Assembly: GCA_003142635.1 (NCBI GenBank)
Contig: PLMX01000219.1
Span: forward strand, 1-40,694
Length of the DNA: 40,694 nucleotides
Reading direction: 5' to 3'
Source of the DNA: Syntrophaceae bacterium
Lineage (GTDB): Bacteria; Desulfobacterota; Syntrophia; Syntrophales; UBA2185
The position numbers were made by a program, and so were the translations under genes. A model generated the notes under the pieces. The model saw only the letters and a program-made list of their open reading frames with translations, searched no databases and was not told the DNA's origin. How positions within the stretch are numbered: the first letter of the stretch is position 1; each line of letters opens with the position of its first letter. Below, in pieces: positions 17,208 to 25,987 of this stretch.

Positions 17208-17236
17208 TTGACACACAACCCACTTTTCCGTAGACT
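17208..17236 (+). promoter_or_regulatory. Sigma70-like promoter for the MORN-repeat gene
   Basis: TTGACA (17208-17213), a 17-bp spacer and TAGACT (17231-17236; four of six matches) lie about 110 bp before the MORN-protein ATG, in the only non-coding gap upstream of it. Confidence 0.5.
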
Positions 17237-17346
17237 TCCCAAAAGTGCAAGAAGAGTTCCTGTCAGAGATAAATCGTTGAGCTTCGTTTGGATGTGAGAA
17301 TGTCTGAAAGATATCTTTTCGTATCCGCGAAAGCGAGGATAAAAAG

Positions 17347-18618
17347 ATGTCCCCTTTTTTAAGCAAATTTTTCTCGAAGCTATCCGGAAACAAATCTCCC
17401 AAAAGCATGAGTCCGGAAAAGAAAATGATGATGGACGGGCAAGGTACGATGACCTATCCGGGCGGCATGAATTATGTGGGGGAATGGAAAGACGGAAAAT
17501 GGGACGGACAGGGAACGCTGAGCTATCCCGGCGGTTTGCGGTATTCCGGTGAATGGAAGAGCAACAAGATGGACGGCCAGGGAACAATGACCTTCCCGGA
17601 CGGCGCACAATATATAGGCCAATTCAAGAATGGCGAATTCAGCGGCCAGGGGGCGATGATTTTTTCCAACGGGAAAAATTATACCGGTGAGTGGAGGGAT
17701 GGCGAACCCAACGGCCAGGGTTCAATGGCCTTTCCGGACAATTCCAAATACATCGGACAGTTCAAGAATGGCAAATTCAACGGGCAGGGAACCATGACCT
17801 TTCCCGACGGCAAGACTTATGTGGGGCAATTCAAAAATGATTTATTTCATGGGCACGGGACGATCTCCGGCGATGACGGTATGCATTATGTCGGTGAGTG
17901 GAGAGACAACAAGAGGGAGGGGAGGGGCGTTCTGACCCTTCAGGACGACAGAACCTATACAGGACAATTCAAGGATAATGAGATCAACGGAGAAGGTGTT
18001 CTTGCCGAGCCGAGCGGCAAGAGATATGTGGGTCAGTTCAAAGACGGCAAGAAGAATGGACGCGGGACTCTGACGCTGCCCGACGGCACCGAATATGTTT
18101 GCGAATGGAAGAACGACGGGATGAGCGGGAAGGGCATGATAAAGTTCTCCGACGGGAGGACATACGAAGGGCAATTCAAAGACGACAAAATGAACGGGCA
18201 GGGCGTGCTGACCTTTTCCGATGGAAGGAAATACACGGGCCAGTTTAAAGACGGTGTTCTGGAAGGACAGGGGTCTGCCTCATTTCCCGATGGCAGGACG
18301 TATGTGGGTCAGTGGAAAAATGGTCTCTTCGACGGGCAGGGGACTATAACCTACCCTGACGGCGGCGAATATGTGGGCCAGTTTGAGAGCGGCATGCTGC
18401 AGGGACAGGGGACCATGACCAGACCGGACGGGCAATATGTGGGTCAATATAAGAGCGGCAAGAAAAACGGACAGGGGACGATAAACTTTGCCAACGGTGC
18501 AAAGTATGTGGGTCAGTTCAGAAACGACGAGTATCACGGACAGGGGACGTTGACGCTTCCCACCGGCGAGAAATACGTCGGCGAGTGGAAGGACGGCAAG
18601 TTCATGGAAGTTAACTGA
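17347..18618 (+). CDS. MORN-repeat protein (about 17 repeats)
   Basis: This is a 423-residue protein made almost wholly of MORN repeats. After a short basic N-terminus (about 1-30) come some 16 full 23-residue units of the form YVGQFKNGKFNGQGTMTFP, plus partial units at each end. MORN repeats form long beta-hairpin rods and act as protein- or membrane-binding scaffolds. The units alternate loosely between GEW and GQF types, suggesting past duplication of a two-repeat block. One unit has Cys for Gly (YVCEW, about residue 258). There is no signal peptide or membrane segment, so it is probably cytosolic. An in-frame ATG at 17407 is an alternative start. Its partners are unknown. Confidence 0.92.
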   Translation: MSPFLSKFFSKLSGNKSPKSMSPEKKMMMDGQGTMTYPGGMNYVGEWKDGKWDGQGTLSYPGGLRYSGEWKSNKMDGQGTMTFPDGAQYIGQFKNGEFSGQGAMIFSNGKNYTGEWRDGEPNGQGSMAFPDNSKYIGQFKNGKFNGQGTMTFPDGKTYVGQFKNDLFHGHGTISGDDGMHYVGEWRDNKREGRGVLTLQDDRTYTGQFKDNEINGEGVLAEPSGKRYVGQFKDGKKNGRGTLTLPDGTEYVCEWKNDGMSGKGMIKFSDGRTYEGQFKDDKMNGQGVLTFSDGRKYTGQFKDGVLEGQGSASFPDGRTYVGQWKNGLFDGQGTITYPDGGEYVGQFESGMLQGQGTMTRPDGQYVGQYKSGKKNGQGTINFANGAKYVGQFRNDEYHGQGTLTLPTGEKYVGEWKDGKFMEVN

Positions 18619-18726
18619 TTAATGAGAGAGTGTCTCACCTGATTGCAAGGACAGTTTCTTGGACCACCAAGAAGGTATCGGCATTTCGGACGAAGCAGAT
18701 TTTTAGTTCTACGAAAAGATATTGAT

Positions 18727-19551
18727 TTACTCCCGGGCCTTAGTATAACCCGCCTTTATAGCCTCCATCTCAGAATTGAATATTACCTGATGATATGCCT
18801 TTACCTTGTGGTAATATTTCATGCCGGGCAGGTGATACCTTTTGCTGTCGCTGTTTCCGATGACCTTCGCTTTACCCTGCGCAGGCGGAATCTTTGGAGC
18901 CAGGGCGGCAAATTCCTTGGCACTGTCCCGGCGCTTCACCTCGGGCTTCAAAGGTAGAGGAGGCGCAGAAGGCTTCTGAGCGTGATGTTCCGCCAAACTG
19001 CCGGCGGCATGGTCGGGTGAATGTCCCGTCTTCCTGGAGGCCACAGAAGGCATGGGTACGGTTCTTTCACGGGGAATCTCCTTCCTGACATCCTTCGACG
19101 CAGGCGCCTCTCCACTCTCACGCGCGTCATTCTTTGTCGTCGTTATATGGACATAAAGGGAGAAGAAAACAAGGGCCCAAAGGATGATGCTTGACCAGAA
19201 AACGACCTGGAAGGAAGGCTTCCTGAAAAGACTCTTCTCGGCTCTTATTTGCTTGTAAGATGCATTTCCCGAGAAGAAAAGGGACAATTGAGGCAAGTCT
19301 TTGGTTTGATTGGTGGGATCATATTGCATCTCATAACGGTGCAGGACGTCTTTCTTGTTTAATTTCAAATGCGCGGCATATTTCCTTAAATATCTCATGC
19401 TCATCTCGGACCGGGGGATGACATGGAAATTATCTTCTTCTAATGCCTTGATCAGAGGAATGCTTATGCCCGTGGCCTGGGCAATATCCTCGAGCGAAAT
19501 AAGGTGTGATTCCCGCTTCCTTCTTAAATACTGACCAAGGGTCTCTCTCAT
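18727..19551 (-). CDS. RodZ-like membrane-anchored HTH protein with Ada-like C-terminal domain
   Basis: This is a 274-residue protein. Residues 1-75 form a RodZ-type helix-turn-helix (LGQYLRRKRE, then LEDIAQATGISIPLIKALEE). A single membrane segment follows at about 115-136 (VVFWSSIILWALVFFSLYVH). Next comes a Pro/Lys-rich low-complexity linker, and the last 46 residues (KVIGNSDSKRYHLPG to the end) resemble the small metal-binding-like domain often ending in EAxxAGYxxA. In that domain the usual Cys after LPG is Met. RodZ proteins link cell shape to MreB, but no mre genes are nearby and the tail differs from RodZ, so it may be a membrane-tethered regulator. The annotated TTG at 19554 is replaced by ATG 19551. 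Confidence 0.8.
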   Translation of the reverse strand: MRETLGQYLRRKRESHLISLEDIAQATGISIPLIKALEEDNFHVIPRSEMSMRYLRKYAAHLKLNKKDVLHRYEMQYDPTNQTKDLPQLSLFFSGNASYKQIRAEKSLFRKPSFQVVFWSSIILWALVFFSLYVHITTTKNDARESGEAPASKDVRKEIPRERTVPMPSVASRKTGHSPDHAAGSLAEHHAQKPSAPPLPLKPEVKRRDSAKEFAALAPKIPPAQGKAKVIGNSDSKRYHLPGMKYYHKVKAYHQVIFNSEMEAIKAGYTKARE

Positions 19552-19608
19552 CAACCACCAGGGTTAGATATGAATTATTTTTGCGGATGCACTCTTTGAC
19601 AGGCTTAA

Positions 19609-19637
19609 GTATAGTAAGAATGAAATTCCGTGTCAAA
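19609..19637 (-). promoter_or_regulatory. Strong sigma70-like promoter for the RodZ-like gene
   Basis: On the minus strand TTGACA (19637-19632) is followed by exactly 17 bp and TATACT (19614-19609), matching eleven of twelve consensus bases. Transcription would start near 19602, about 50 bp before the ATG at 19551. Confidence 0.7.
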
Positions 19638-19890
19638 AGAAAAAAGGTCCTGACGAAGCTTTTCTTGCCGGAGCGCGGCGTCCGGAAAATTTCCTGCAAA
19701 AAATCTAAAGAAGTATAGGTAAAAATATGGTAAGGAGACTGCAGACAGGTCGAATTCACCATCACGGTTATTGCAAGTAACATCTTTAGTTTCATTTCCC
19801 AAATCGTTGCGAAAACGGTTCCAGGACGTGCCCTGGATTCACACGACTGATTTTCTAAAGAGGGTCAGGAAAAAATGGAGGGAATAAAGT
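19638..19890. other. Remainder of the divergent RodZ-like/acyl-CoA synthetase spacer
   Basis: The part of the 339-bp spacer to the right of the RodZ-like promoter shows no ORF with a ribosome binding site and no clear promoter for the acyl-CoA synthetase. The ribosome binding site GGAGGG lies just before its ATG at 19891. Confidence 0.4.
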
Positions 19891-21549
19891 ATGGCAGATA
19901 ACTGGAAACCTTTGACGGACAAGGAAAAGGCAAGGTACCACACCTTGGATAAGGAGAATGTCGAATTCCTGATGGATCGGTACAACAGGGTTAACCGGTG
20001 GGTTATTGCAGACATGATCCGGCGCAGCAGCTACCACTATCCTGACAAGAAGGCCTTGATCTTCCAGGATAAGACGCTCACCTATACCCAGCTTGAAGAC
20101 GAGTGCAACCGGACAGCCAACGCGCTCGCGGCGCTGGGTATAAAGAAGTACGACCGTGTCGCCATACTGGCTCATAACACGATTCACCACGTCTTGACGT
20201 GGCTTGGATGCGCCAAGATAGGCGCCGTCTACCTGGCGATCAATTATCTCTTGCGGGGAAAGGATATCTCCTACTGCATAAATCATTCGGAGAGCAAGGT
20301 CTTTATCGTGGAGGACAGCCTCTATGACCTGGTGAAGGATGTCCTCAATGATATGCCCACCGTTAAGACATGGATATGGTCCAATCAGGGCGCCGGCAAA
20401 CCGCCTGTCAATGATCTCTTCCGGGATTTTGATGCGTGGTACAAGAAATATCCCGCAGAAGAACCTCCCACAATCCTTCATATCGAGGACCCCGTGCAGA
20501 TGACCTATACGAGCGGCACGGAGACGTTGCCGAAAGGCGTTATCATCAGCAATCAGGCGTTGATGGCCCAATATATGGGGGCTATCATTGACGGGCAGTA
20601 TGATGAGGACGACGTCTCTGTCAATGCCCTTCCCATATATCACTGCGCGCAGCGTGACGTGTTTATGAACCCGATCTTCTGGGTCGGAGGGACAAATATT
20701 CTGATTGCTCCTGATATCGGTCAGATCCTCAAAACCATTGCCGACTACAAAGCTACGCTCTTCTTTGCACCGCCGACAGTCTGGATCGGAATCTTAAGGC
20801 ATCCCGACTTCAGCAAATATGACATCTCCAGTCTGAAAAAAGGCTACTACGGCGCATCTATCATGCCCGTAGAGGTGCTGAAAGAGCTCATGGAACGGTT
20901 GCCCGGCACCAGAATCTACAACTATTACGGCCAGACTGAACTTGCGCCGTACCATACGATTCTCAAGGCGAAGGATGCATTGAGCAAGCTGGGTTCCGCA
21001 GGCATGGGCGGTCTCAACATGGAGACGAGACTCGAAGACGACGCGTTTAAGCCCGTCGATAAACAGGGTATCCCCGGAGAGATCTGCGGCAAGGGCCCCC
21101 ATGCCCTCACCATGTACTTCAAGGATCCGGAGAAGACGGAAGAGGCGATGAAGGGGGGCTGGTTCCATTCGGGCGATGTCGGAGTTATGGATGAGGACAG
21201 ATACATAACCGTTGCCGATCGGAAGAAAGACATGATCAAAACGGGCGGCGAAAATGTCCCGACGCGGGAAGTGGAAGAGGCCATATACCTGGACAAGAGA
21301 GTTCAGGAGGTGGCAGTCATCGGCTTGCCGCATCCCAAGTGGGTTGAGGCGGTAACGGCGGTGATCGTTCCCAAGAAAGGCGAGAAAATCACGGAGCAGG
21401 AAATAATGGAACACTGCCGTAAGGAGCTTGCCCAGTTCAAGTGTCCCAAGGCCGTGATCTTTCTCGATGCCCTTCCCAAGACGCCGACGGGAAAAATACT
21501 CAAGAGAGAAATGCGGACGAGCTATAAAGGGATGTTCGCCGGCAAATAA
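19891..21549 (+). CDS. AMP-forming acyl-CoA synthetase
   Basis: This is a 552-residue ANL-superfamily ligase that activates a carboxylic acid as an acyl-adenylate and then an acyl-CoA. Core motifs are all visible: the phosphate loop MTYTSGTETLPKG (Tyr206 onwards; the usual TTG reads TET, a deviation), YYGQTE, the WFHSGDVG motif, the hinge ADRKKDMIKTGGENV and the catalytic lysine in PTGKILKRE near the C-terminus. It is of the fatty-acid/crotonobetaine-carnitine ligase-like type and the exact acid is unknown. It leads a three-gene unit with a 3-hydroxyacyl-CoA dehydrogenase and a thiolase, i.e. activation plus the last two beta-oxidation steps. GGAGGG precedes the ATG. Confidence 0.93.
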   Translation: MADNWKPLTDKEKARYHTLDKENVEFLMDRYNRVNRWVIADMIRRSSYHYPDKKALIFQDKTLTYTQLEDECNRTANALAALGIKKYDRVAILAHNTIHHVLTWLGCAKIGAVYLAINYLLRGKDISYCINHSESKVFIVEDSLYDLVKDVLNDMPTVKTWIWSNQGAGKPPVNDLFRDFDAWYKKYPAEEPPTILHIEDPVQMTYTSGTETLPKGVIISNQALMAQYMGAIIDGQYDEDDVSVNALPIYHCAQRDVFMNPIFWVGGTNILIAPDIGQILKTIADYKATLFFAPPTVWIGILRHPDFSKYDISSLKKGYYGASIMPVEVLKELMERLPGTRIYNYYGQTELAPYHTILKAKDALSKLGSAGMGGLNMETRLEDDAFKPVDKQGIPGEICGKGPHALTMYFKDPEKTEEAMKGGWFHSGDVGVMDEDRYITVADRKKDMIKTGGENVPTREVEEAIYLDKRVQEVAVIGLPHPKWVEAVTAVIVPKKGEKITEQEIMEHCRKELAQFKCPKAVIFLDALPKTPTGKILKREMRTSYKGMFAGK

Positions 21550-21633
21550 TATCAGGTGGTTCACCATTAGTATTGCACTGTGTAGATGTTTGCACAGGTC
21601 AGAAAATATCAGCATAAGAAAGGGAGATCCGTT

Positions 21634-22491
21634 ATGGAGATTAAGAATGTTTGCGTTTTAGGAGCCGGTTTGATGGGAAGCGGCATTGCGCAGGTGTGCG
21701 CCCAGGCAGGTTTTCAGGTTGCCCTGAGAGACATAGAGCAGAGGTTCGTCGATGCAGGGATGAATACGATCAGGAAGAACCTGAGCCGCGACGTGGAAAA
21801 AGGGAAAAAGACCCAGGAAAATATGGACGCAATTCTGGGCAGAATAAAGCCGACCCTCGACCTCAAAGAGGCAGCAGCCAAGGCGGATATAGTCGTAGAG
21901 GTGGTCATCGAGGTGATGAATGTCAAGAAGCAGGTATATAAGGAGCTGGAACAGACAGTACCGGCACACTGCCTGTTTTTCAGCAACACCTCCGGTCTCT
22001 CCATCACGGAGATGGCGGCTATCACGAAGCGGCCGGAGAGGTTTATCGGGACCCATTTCTTCAATCCCGTACCGGTGATGCGCCTCCTCGAGATCATCAG
22101 AGGCTACGAAACATCTGATGAGACCCTTGCGATTGCCAAGGAATGGGGGAAAAAGATCGGCAAGGAAGTAATCGTTGTAAAGGAAGCCCCCGCCTTTGCG
22201 GTGAACAGAATTCTTTGTATCATGCTTAACGAGGCCTTTTTTGCCCTCGATGAAGGCATAGCCAGCGCAGAGGATATAGACAAGGGCATGATGCTGGGCT
22301 GCAATCATCCCATCGGTCCCCTGGCCCTGTCCGACCTTGTGGGTAATGAGACCCTGCTTCACGTCATGGAGGGTCTGCACAGGGAACTGGGCGACAAATA
22401 CCGTCCTGCGCCCCTGCTGGTGAAGTTGGTCAGGGCAGGACGCTTCGGAAGAAAAACGGGCAAGGGAGTTTATGATTACTCAAAAAAGTAG
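21634..22491 (+). CDS. hbd: 3-hydroxybutyryl-CoA dehydrogenase
   Basis: This 285-residue NAD-dependent enzyme oxidises (S)-3-hydroxyacyl-CoA, chiefly 3-hydroxybutyryl-CoA, to the 3-keto form. It has an N-terminal Rossmann domain ([15 protein letters not shown]), the family motif SNTSGLSI, the catalytic histidine in [11 protein letters not shown], and a C-terminal helical domain with FAVNRIL and [15 protein letters not shown]. The length is normal for Hbd. The open frame reaches back to 21586, but the ATG at 21634 has GGGAG at the right distance and begins at the conserved N-terminus. It lies between the acyl-CoA synthetase and thiolase genes. The MaoC hydratase upstream would make the (R)-isomer, so an (S)-hydratase elsewhere, or a different order of use, is implied. 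Confidence 0.94.
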   Translation: MEIKNVCVLGAGLMGSGIAQVCAQAGFQVALRDIEQRFVDAGMNTIRKNLSRDVEKGKKTQENMDAILGRIKPTLDLKEAAAKADIVVEVVIEVMNVKKQVYKELEQTVPAHCLFFSNTSGLSITEMAAITKRPERFIGTHFFNPVPVMRLLEIIRGYETSDETLAIAKEWGKKIGKEVIVVKEAPAFAVNRILCIMLNEAFFALDEGIASAEDIDKGMMLGCNHPIGPLALSDLVGNETLLHVMEGLHRELGDKYRPAPLLVKLVRAGRFGRKTGKGVYDYSKK

Positions 22492-22542
22492 ACGTTCCCA
22501 TTAATGGACAGGGACTGATATCAAGAGAGTGAGAGGAAAATC

Positions 22543-23715
22543 ATGAAAGACGTTTTTATCGTCAGCGCTGTGAGGACTCCTATCGGCAGGCAGAATGGAT
22601 TTCTCAGGAACTGGACGGCCCCGGAACTTCTCGGCGCCGTGCTGGATGAAGCTGTTCGCAGGATTGATCTCGATCCCGCAACCGTGGATGATGTGATTAC
22701 CGGCACCGTGTATCAGATAGGCGAGCAGGGCTTCACCCTGGCGCGCATGGGGGTGTTGGCCTCAAAACTACCCCTGACAGTCCCGGGTGTCTCCGTGAAC
22801 CGACAATGCGGAAGCAGCCTCACTGCGGTGCAGCTCGCACACGGCATGATTGCGTCAGGGACGATGGACGTCGTGATCGCGAGCGGATGCGAGCTCCTGA
22901 CAAAGTACGGGATGTTTTCTGATTTGAACGGCACCCTGTATACAGGGAAGCCCATGGGTAATCCCTTCGGGGCTTTCTATACAAGGAAGTACGGCAAACC
23001 CGATCAGATCGCAGCCGCACAGATGATCGCTGACAAGTGGGCGATCACGCGCGATGAGTGTCATGAGTTTGCCATAGCAAGCCACAGAAAAGCCCATGCG
23101 GCAACTGTAAATGGATATTTTAAAAATGAGATTCTGCCCATAAAGGGTGTAGATAAAGACGGCAACGAGATCGTGAGGGATACGGACGAACCCATCAGGC
23201 CGGATACAACCCAGGAGAGTCTTTATGCACTCAAAGTTCTCCCTAATACCAAGTGGATAACTGCAGGCATATCGAGCACCATCACGGATGGCGCGTCTGC
23301 CGTAGTTCTCATGAGCGAAGAGAAGGTGAAGGAGCTGAAGCTGAAACCCCTTGTCCGCATCGTCGCAAACGCCGTCGTCGGATCCAATCCGGAGATCATG
23401 CTGACAGGCCCCATCTATGTTACGCCCAAGGTTCTCACGAAGGCAGGCCTCTCTATGGACGCGATAGACATCTTCGAGATCAATGAGGCCTTTGCGCCCA
23501 TACCGCTCGCCTGGGCGAAGGAGCTCAAGGCTGATCAGTGTAAACTCAATGTGAACGGAGGCGCCCTTGCCCTCGGCCATCCTGTCGGCAATTCCGGTTG
23601 CCGCCTGACCGTCACGGCAATCAATGAGCTTATGCGGCGAAAGGCCCGGTACGCCCTTGTTTCGCTGTGCACCGGCGGGGGAATGGCTCCGGCGACTATC
23701 TTTGAGAGAGTCTAA
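22543..23715 (+). CDS. Acetyl-CoA C-acyltransferase (beta-oxidation thiolase)
   Basis: This is a 390-residue classical thiolase that cleaves 3-ketoacyl-CoA with CoA to acetyl-CoA and a shortened acyl-CoA. All catalytic motifs are intact, unlike the earlier thiolase pair: the nucleophile Cys89 in VNRQCGSSL, NEAFAP, GGALALGHPVGNSG with the catalytic His, and the second cysteine in SLCTGGGMA. It ends the acyl-CoA synthetase/3-hydroxyacyl-CoA dehydrogenase unit and is followed by a terminator at 23735-23765. The start is supported by GAGAGG upstream. Acetoacetyl-CoA is the likeliest substrate given its neighbours, but chain length cannot be read from sequence. Confidence 0.94.
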   Translation: MKDVFIVSAVRTPIGRQNGFLRNWTAPELLGAVLDEAVRRIDLDPATVDDVITGTVYQIGEQGFTLARMGVLASKLPLTVPGVSVNRQCGSSLTAVQLAHGMIASGTMDVVIASGCELLTKYGMFSDLNGTLYTGKPMGNPFGAFYTRKYGKPDQIAAAQMIADKWAITRDECHEFAIASHRKAHAATVNGYFKNEILPIKGVDKDGNEIVRDTDEPIRPDTTQESLYALKVLPNTKWITAGISSTITDGASAVVLMSEEKVKELKLKPLVRIVANAVVGSNPEIMLTGPIYVTPKVLTKAGLSMDAIDIFEINEAFAPIPLAWAKELKADQCKLNVNGGALALGHPVGNSGCRLTVTAINELMRRKARYALVSLCTGGGMAPATIFERV

Positions 23716-23734
23716 GACGAAGTTTGAAGAAATA

Positions 23735-23773
23735 GAAACCCCGTTTCTTTATGGAGCGGGGTTTCATATTTTG
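23735..23773 (+). terminator. Rho-independent terminator after the thiolase
   Basis: A perfect 9-bp stem (GAAACCCCG 23735-23743 and CGGGGTTTC 23757-23765) with a 13-base loop is followed by ATATTTT. It lies 20 bp after the thiolase stop. Confidence 0.78.
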
Positions 23774-23788
23774 GAAAGAGTTGAGTGA

Positions 23789-23894
23789 ATTCGGTAGCGA
23801 GCGCATTCCCCGCAGCTTGCTGCGGGGTAAGCGAACGAATGACGAACAATAATGTTCCTTAAGAATCGAAGATCCTCCGCAGCTTGCTGCGGAG
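23789..23894. repeat. Dispersed intergenic repeat with two near-identical hairpins
   Basis: This intergenic element starts with ATTCGGTAGCGA (23789-23800) and contains two almost identical palindromes, CCCCGCAGC-tt-GCTGCGGGG (23808-23827) and CTCCGCAGC-tt-GCTGCGGAG (23875-23894). Between them lies TGTTCCTTAAGAATC (23853-23867) and AAGATCCTC. The first and third elements recur in a second copy at 31162-31212, so this is a dispersed repeat family, similar in style to REP/MITE sequences. It carries no gene. Confidence 0.7.
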
Positions 23895-23943
23895 AGCTTC
23901 AATTTCTACGGTGTTGTTCCTCTAAGGAGGGGGGAGTGAGGAT

Positions 23944-24135
23944 ATGAAGCCATTTACGAATCTGTCCGTTGCAGTTTTATCGTTTATTGCCTTCGCGCAC
24001 CTCCTCCGCGTCCTCTTCGGATGGGACGTCATTATCAATGGCCTTTACATTCCCTTATGGGCGAGCGCTATAGCAATCGTATTTTTCGCAGGGATTGCGT
24101 GCATGCTCTGGCGTGAATCGCACATAAGAAAATAA
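23944..24135 (+). CDS. Small membrane protein of unknown function
   Basis: This is a 63-residue protein with two predicted membrane segments (about 7-25 and 34-55) and a short basic tail (WRESHIRK). The form MKPF...HLLRVLFGW...IPLWAS...MLWRE recurs in small bacterial inner-membrane proteins that I know only as hypothetical. A strong Shine-Dalgarno (AGGAGGGGGGAG) precedes the ATG, which argues that it is translated. It stands alone after a repeat-rich spacer, and its role is unknown. Confidence 0.75.
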   Translation: MKPFTNLSVAVLSFIAFAHLLRVLFGWDVIINGLYIPLWASAIAIVFFAGIACMLWRESHIRK

Positions 24136-24276
24136 GACGCCGTATCCGCTGTCCTTGGGCAGGAGGGATTGCTCAAGCACGGTATTTCTTATATGCAGCC
24201 GGGAGAAATACGCAGCGAACCAAACGCTACCGATCACAGCCGCAAACGAACCTCTGTAGATACCTGCCGAATAAAA

Positions 24277-24471
24277 TTATTCTGGTACGTCCTTTTTGCC
24301 TTTGCTGTAGAAGTCTGTCAGAAACACCGTATCTTTTGGAGAAAGATCAAAACGCATGACTGCTTCATTGATAAGTTTCTGAACGGACTTGTTCGGATCA
24401 TCGAGCAGTTTATCAGAAATCCATTTTACAGCTTTGCGAATAGCTTCTCCTTCGGGCATAATCGTGGCCAT
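24277..24471 (-). CDS. Small conserved-looking helical protein
   Basis: This is a 64-residue acidic/basic mixed protein, predicted mostly helical (EAIRKAVKWISDKLLDD, then SVQKLINEAVMRFDL), with no cysteines, signal peptide or membrane segment. The start ATG is preceded by AGGAG at a good distance, and the ORF is compact with codon use like its neighbours, so it is probably real. I do not recognise a named family. Its gene is 33 bp downstream of the DedA gene's end, on the same strand but in the reverse order of transcription (it is transcribed after DedA), so the two may form an operon. Confidence 0.65.
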   Translation of the reverse strand: MATIMPEGEAIRKAVKWISDKLLDDPNKSVQKLINEAVMRFDLSPKDTVFLTDFYSKGKKDVPE

Positions 24472-24510
24472 GGTCCATTCTCCTCACATTACTGAATTTG
24501 GTTAATATCT

Positions 24511-25122
24511 TCATTTCTGTCTTTCATGCTCATTTTCGTTCCCTCCCGTGGCTTTCCAATAGAAAGCTATGACAAGAAATATAGTCACAACAAGTACGAA
24601 GGGTATGATATAGCGATTTGAATATACGGAAACGCGATGCCATTTCTCGCCGAGAAAAAATCCAAGATTCATAAAAACAATCGTCCAGAGCGCCGCCCCT
24701 GAATAGGCAAAGGCGGCAAACACCGGGTACGGCATATTGGATGACCCCGCGAAAATAGCCGTCAGATGTCTTACCCCTGGAATAAAATAACCGGCGAACA
24801 ACGCGAATTTTCCGTATCGCACGTAAAACTTCCTTGCATCTTGAATACGGTCAGGACTTACATTAAGCTTGGCGGAATATCTCTTTATTAACCGGTTTCC
24901 CAATGTCCTGCCAAGGATATAACCAAGCGTTACGCCCGATGAACTTCCCACGAAACAGACTGCAAAGGCATAGAGATAGCTTAATTTGCCTTCATAAACT
25001 AAAAAGCCTACAAATGCAATCAGAGTCTCATCAGGGAAGGGAAGGCCCAGGATTCCCAGACCCAGCGCGACAAAGATGCCGAGATAAGAATATTTGGTGA
25101 TGGTCAGGAGAAGGGCATGCAT
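24511..25122 (-). CDS. DedA-family inner-membrane protein
   Basis: This is a 203-residue multi-pass membrane protein of the DedA/VTT (SNARE-associated) family. Members include UndA/DedA-type flippases that recycle undecaprenyl phosphate and other phospholipids and are needed for membrane homeostasis. The recognition motifs are LGLPFPDETLIAFVGFL near the N-terminus, the re-entrant region GSSSGVTLGYILGR, and FARFF/FAGYFIPGVRHLTAIFAG in the middle, with the conserved Gly-x-x-x-R and Pro-Gly-x-Arg residues. About four to five hydrophobic segments are visible. The size is typical. It lies upstream of the small helical protein on the same strand. Confidence 0.9.
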   Translation of the reverse strand: MHALLLTITKYSYLGIFVALGLGILGLPFPDETLIAFVGFLVYEGKLSYLYAFAVCFVGSSSGVTLGYILGRTLGNRLIKRYSAKLNVSPDRIQDARKFYVRYGKFALFAGYFIPGVRHLTAIFAGSSNMPYPVFAAFAYSGAALWTIVFMNLGFFLGEKWHRVSVYSNRYIIPFVLVVTIFLVIAFYWKATGGNENEHERQK

Positions 25123-25325
25123 TTATGACCCATAGGCACTGTGAAAAAAAGTTGTTTTGCAGTATTATAGAATAAATGCTTTCAAAAATGCGAGCTGAAA
25201 TATAGATGCAAAATCCGGAAAGGGGCTGGACGGTCAGAGGAAAGATCTACATCTCTGTTAATACTGTATGCCCGTAAGGCTTGGGTTTGAAATAGGCGCC
25301 GGAGCATCTTCTCAAAAGAAAAGAA

Positions 25326-25348
25326 TGGGCGAGAGTTTATCCCGCCCA
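25326..25348 (-). terminator. Terminator of the HU gene
   Basis: On the minus strand TGGGCG (25348-25343) pairs with CGCCCA (25331-25326) and is followed by TTCTTTTCTTTT. It lies about 55 bp after the stop codon of the HU gene. Confidence 0.65.
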
Positions 25349-25402
25349 AATCCGTCAAATAGTCTAAAAAATATTGAACTTAGTTCTTATAATGTCTGAA
25401 CG

Positions 25403-25672
25403 TTATTTAATGGCATCTTTCAGTGCCTTGCCGGCAGTAAACTTGGGCACTTTCTTGGCCGCAATCTTGATCGGCTTGCCGGTCTGGGGATTTCTTCCTG
25501 TCCTTGCGGATCTCTTCGCAACGGAGAAAGTTCCAAAACCGACGAGGGTCACCTTGTCTCCTTTTTTCAGGGCCTTCTTGATTGCATCAAGGACGGAATT
25601 AACGGCGCCGACTGCCTCAACCTTGCTGCACGTTGACTTTGCAACCTCATTGATCAGATCTTCTTTGTTCAT
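25403..25672 (-). CDS. HU-family DNA-binding protein
   Basis: This 89-residue histone-like protein bends and compacts DNA as a dimer. The helical dimerisation part ([13 protein letters not shown]...[16 protein letters not shown]) is followed by the beta arms with [11 protein letters not shown], the arm tip [12 protein letters not shown] and the closing [11 protein letters not shown]. The length is normal for HU. The ribosome binding site is GGGAGGAG. It is a single-gene unit ended by the hairpin at 25326-25348. A small hairpin with TCCGCC/GGCGGA arms lies in its upstream region (about 25710-25725). Confidence 0.95.
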   Translation of the reverse strand: MNKEDLINEVAKSTCSKVEAVGAVNSVLDAIKKALKKGDKVTLVGFGTFSVAKRSARTGRNPQTGKPIKIAAKKVPKFTAGKALKDAIK

Positions 25673-25987
25673 AGCATCTCCTCCCTTTTGTATTCTAATG
25701 GTCTCGATCCGCCAAAGGCGGAAACATCAGCGTCTTCACATTAATGAATCCTTATAAATTCTGAGCATCAAAAAAGCAACATTAAAATGATCTTATTTCA
25801 ACTTTATTCGGAATCGGTGATAATGGACACAAAGCGGTATTCCAGCCGGAAATTTACTGCACACCCATAAAACTGCCGGGGTCACTCTCTTAAGGAGAGA
25901 AGAGACAGGATATCTCGAGTTTCTGCCTTAGTTGTCAGCAACTGTTTATATTAATCAGCCACGCATCTGGTGACGGCAGAATAGTGA
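25673..25987. other. Spacer between HU and papain-fold-like genes
   Basis: This 315-bp gap has the HU leader on its left and, at about 25888-25912, a short CTCTC/GAGAG hairpin that might serve as the terminator for the minus-strand gene at 25988. I see no gene or RNA in the rest. Confidence 0.35.

Noticed and set aside
17347-18618. The tandem MORN repeats as a possible CRISPR-like or satellite array
   Set aside because: The repeats are in phase with a 23-residue protein unit, varied at the DNA level and fully coding.
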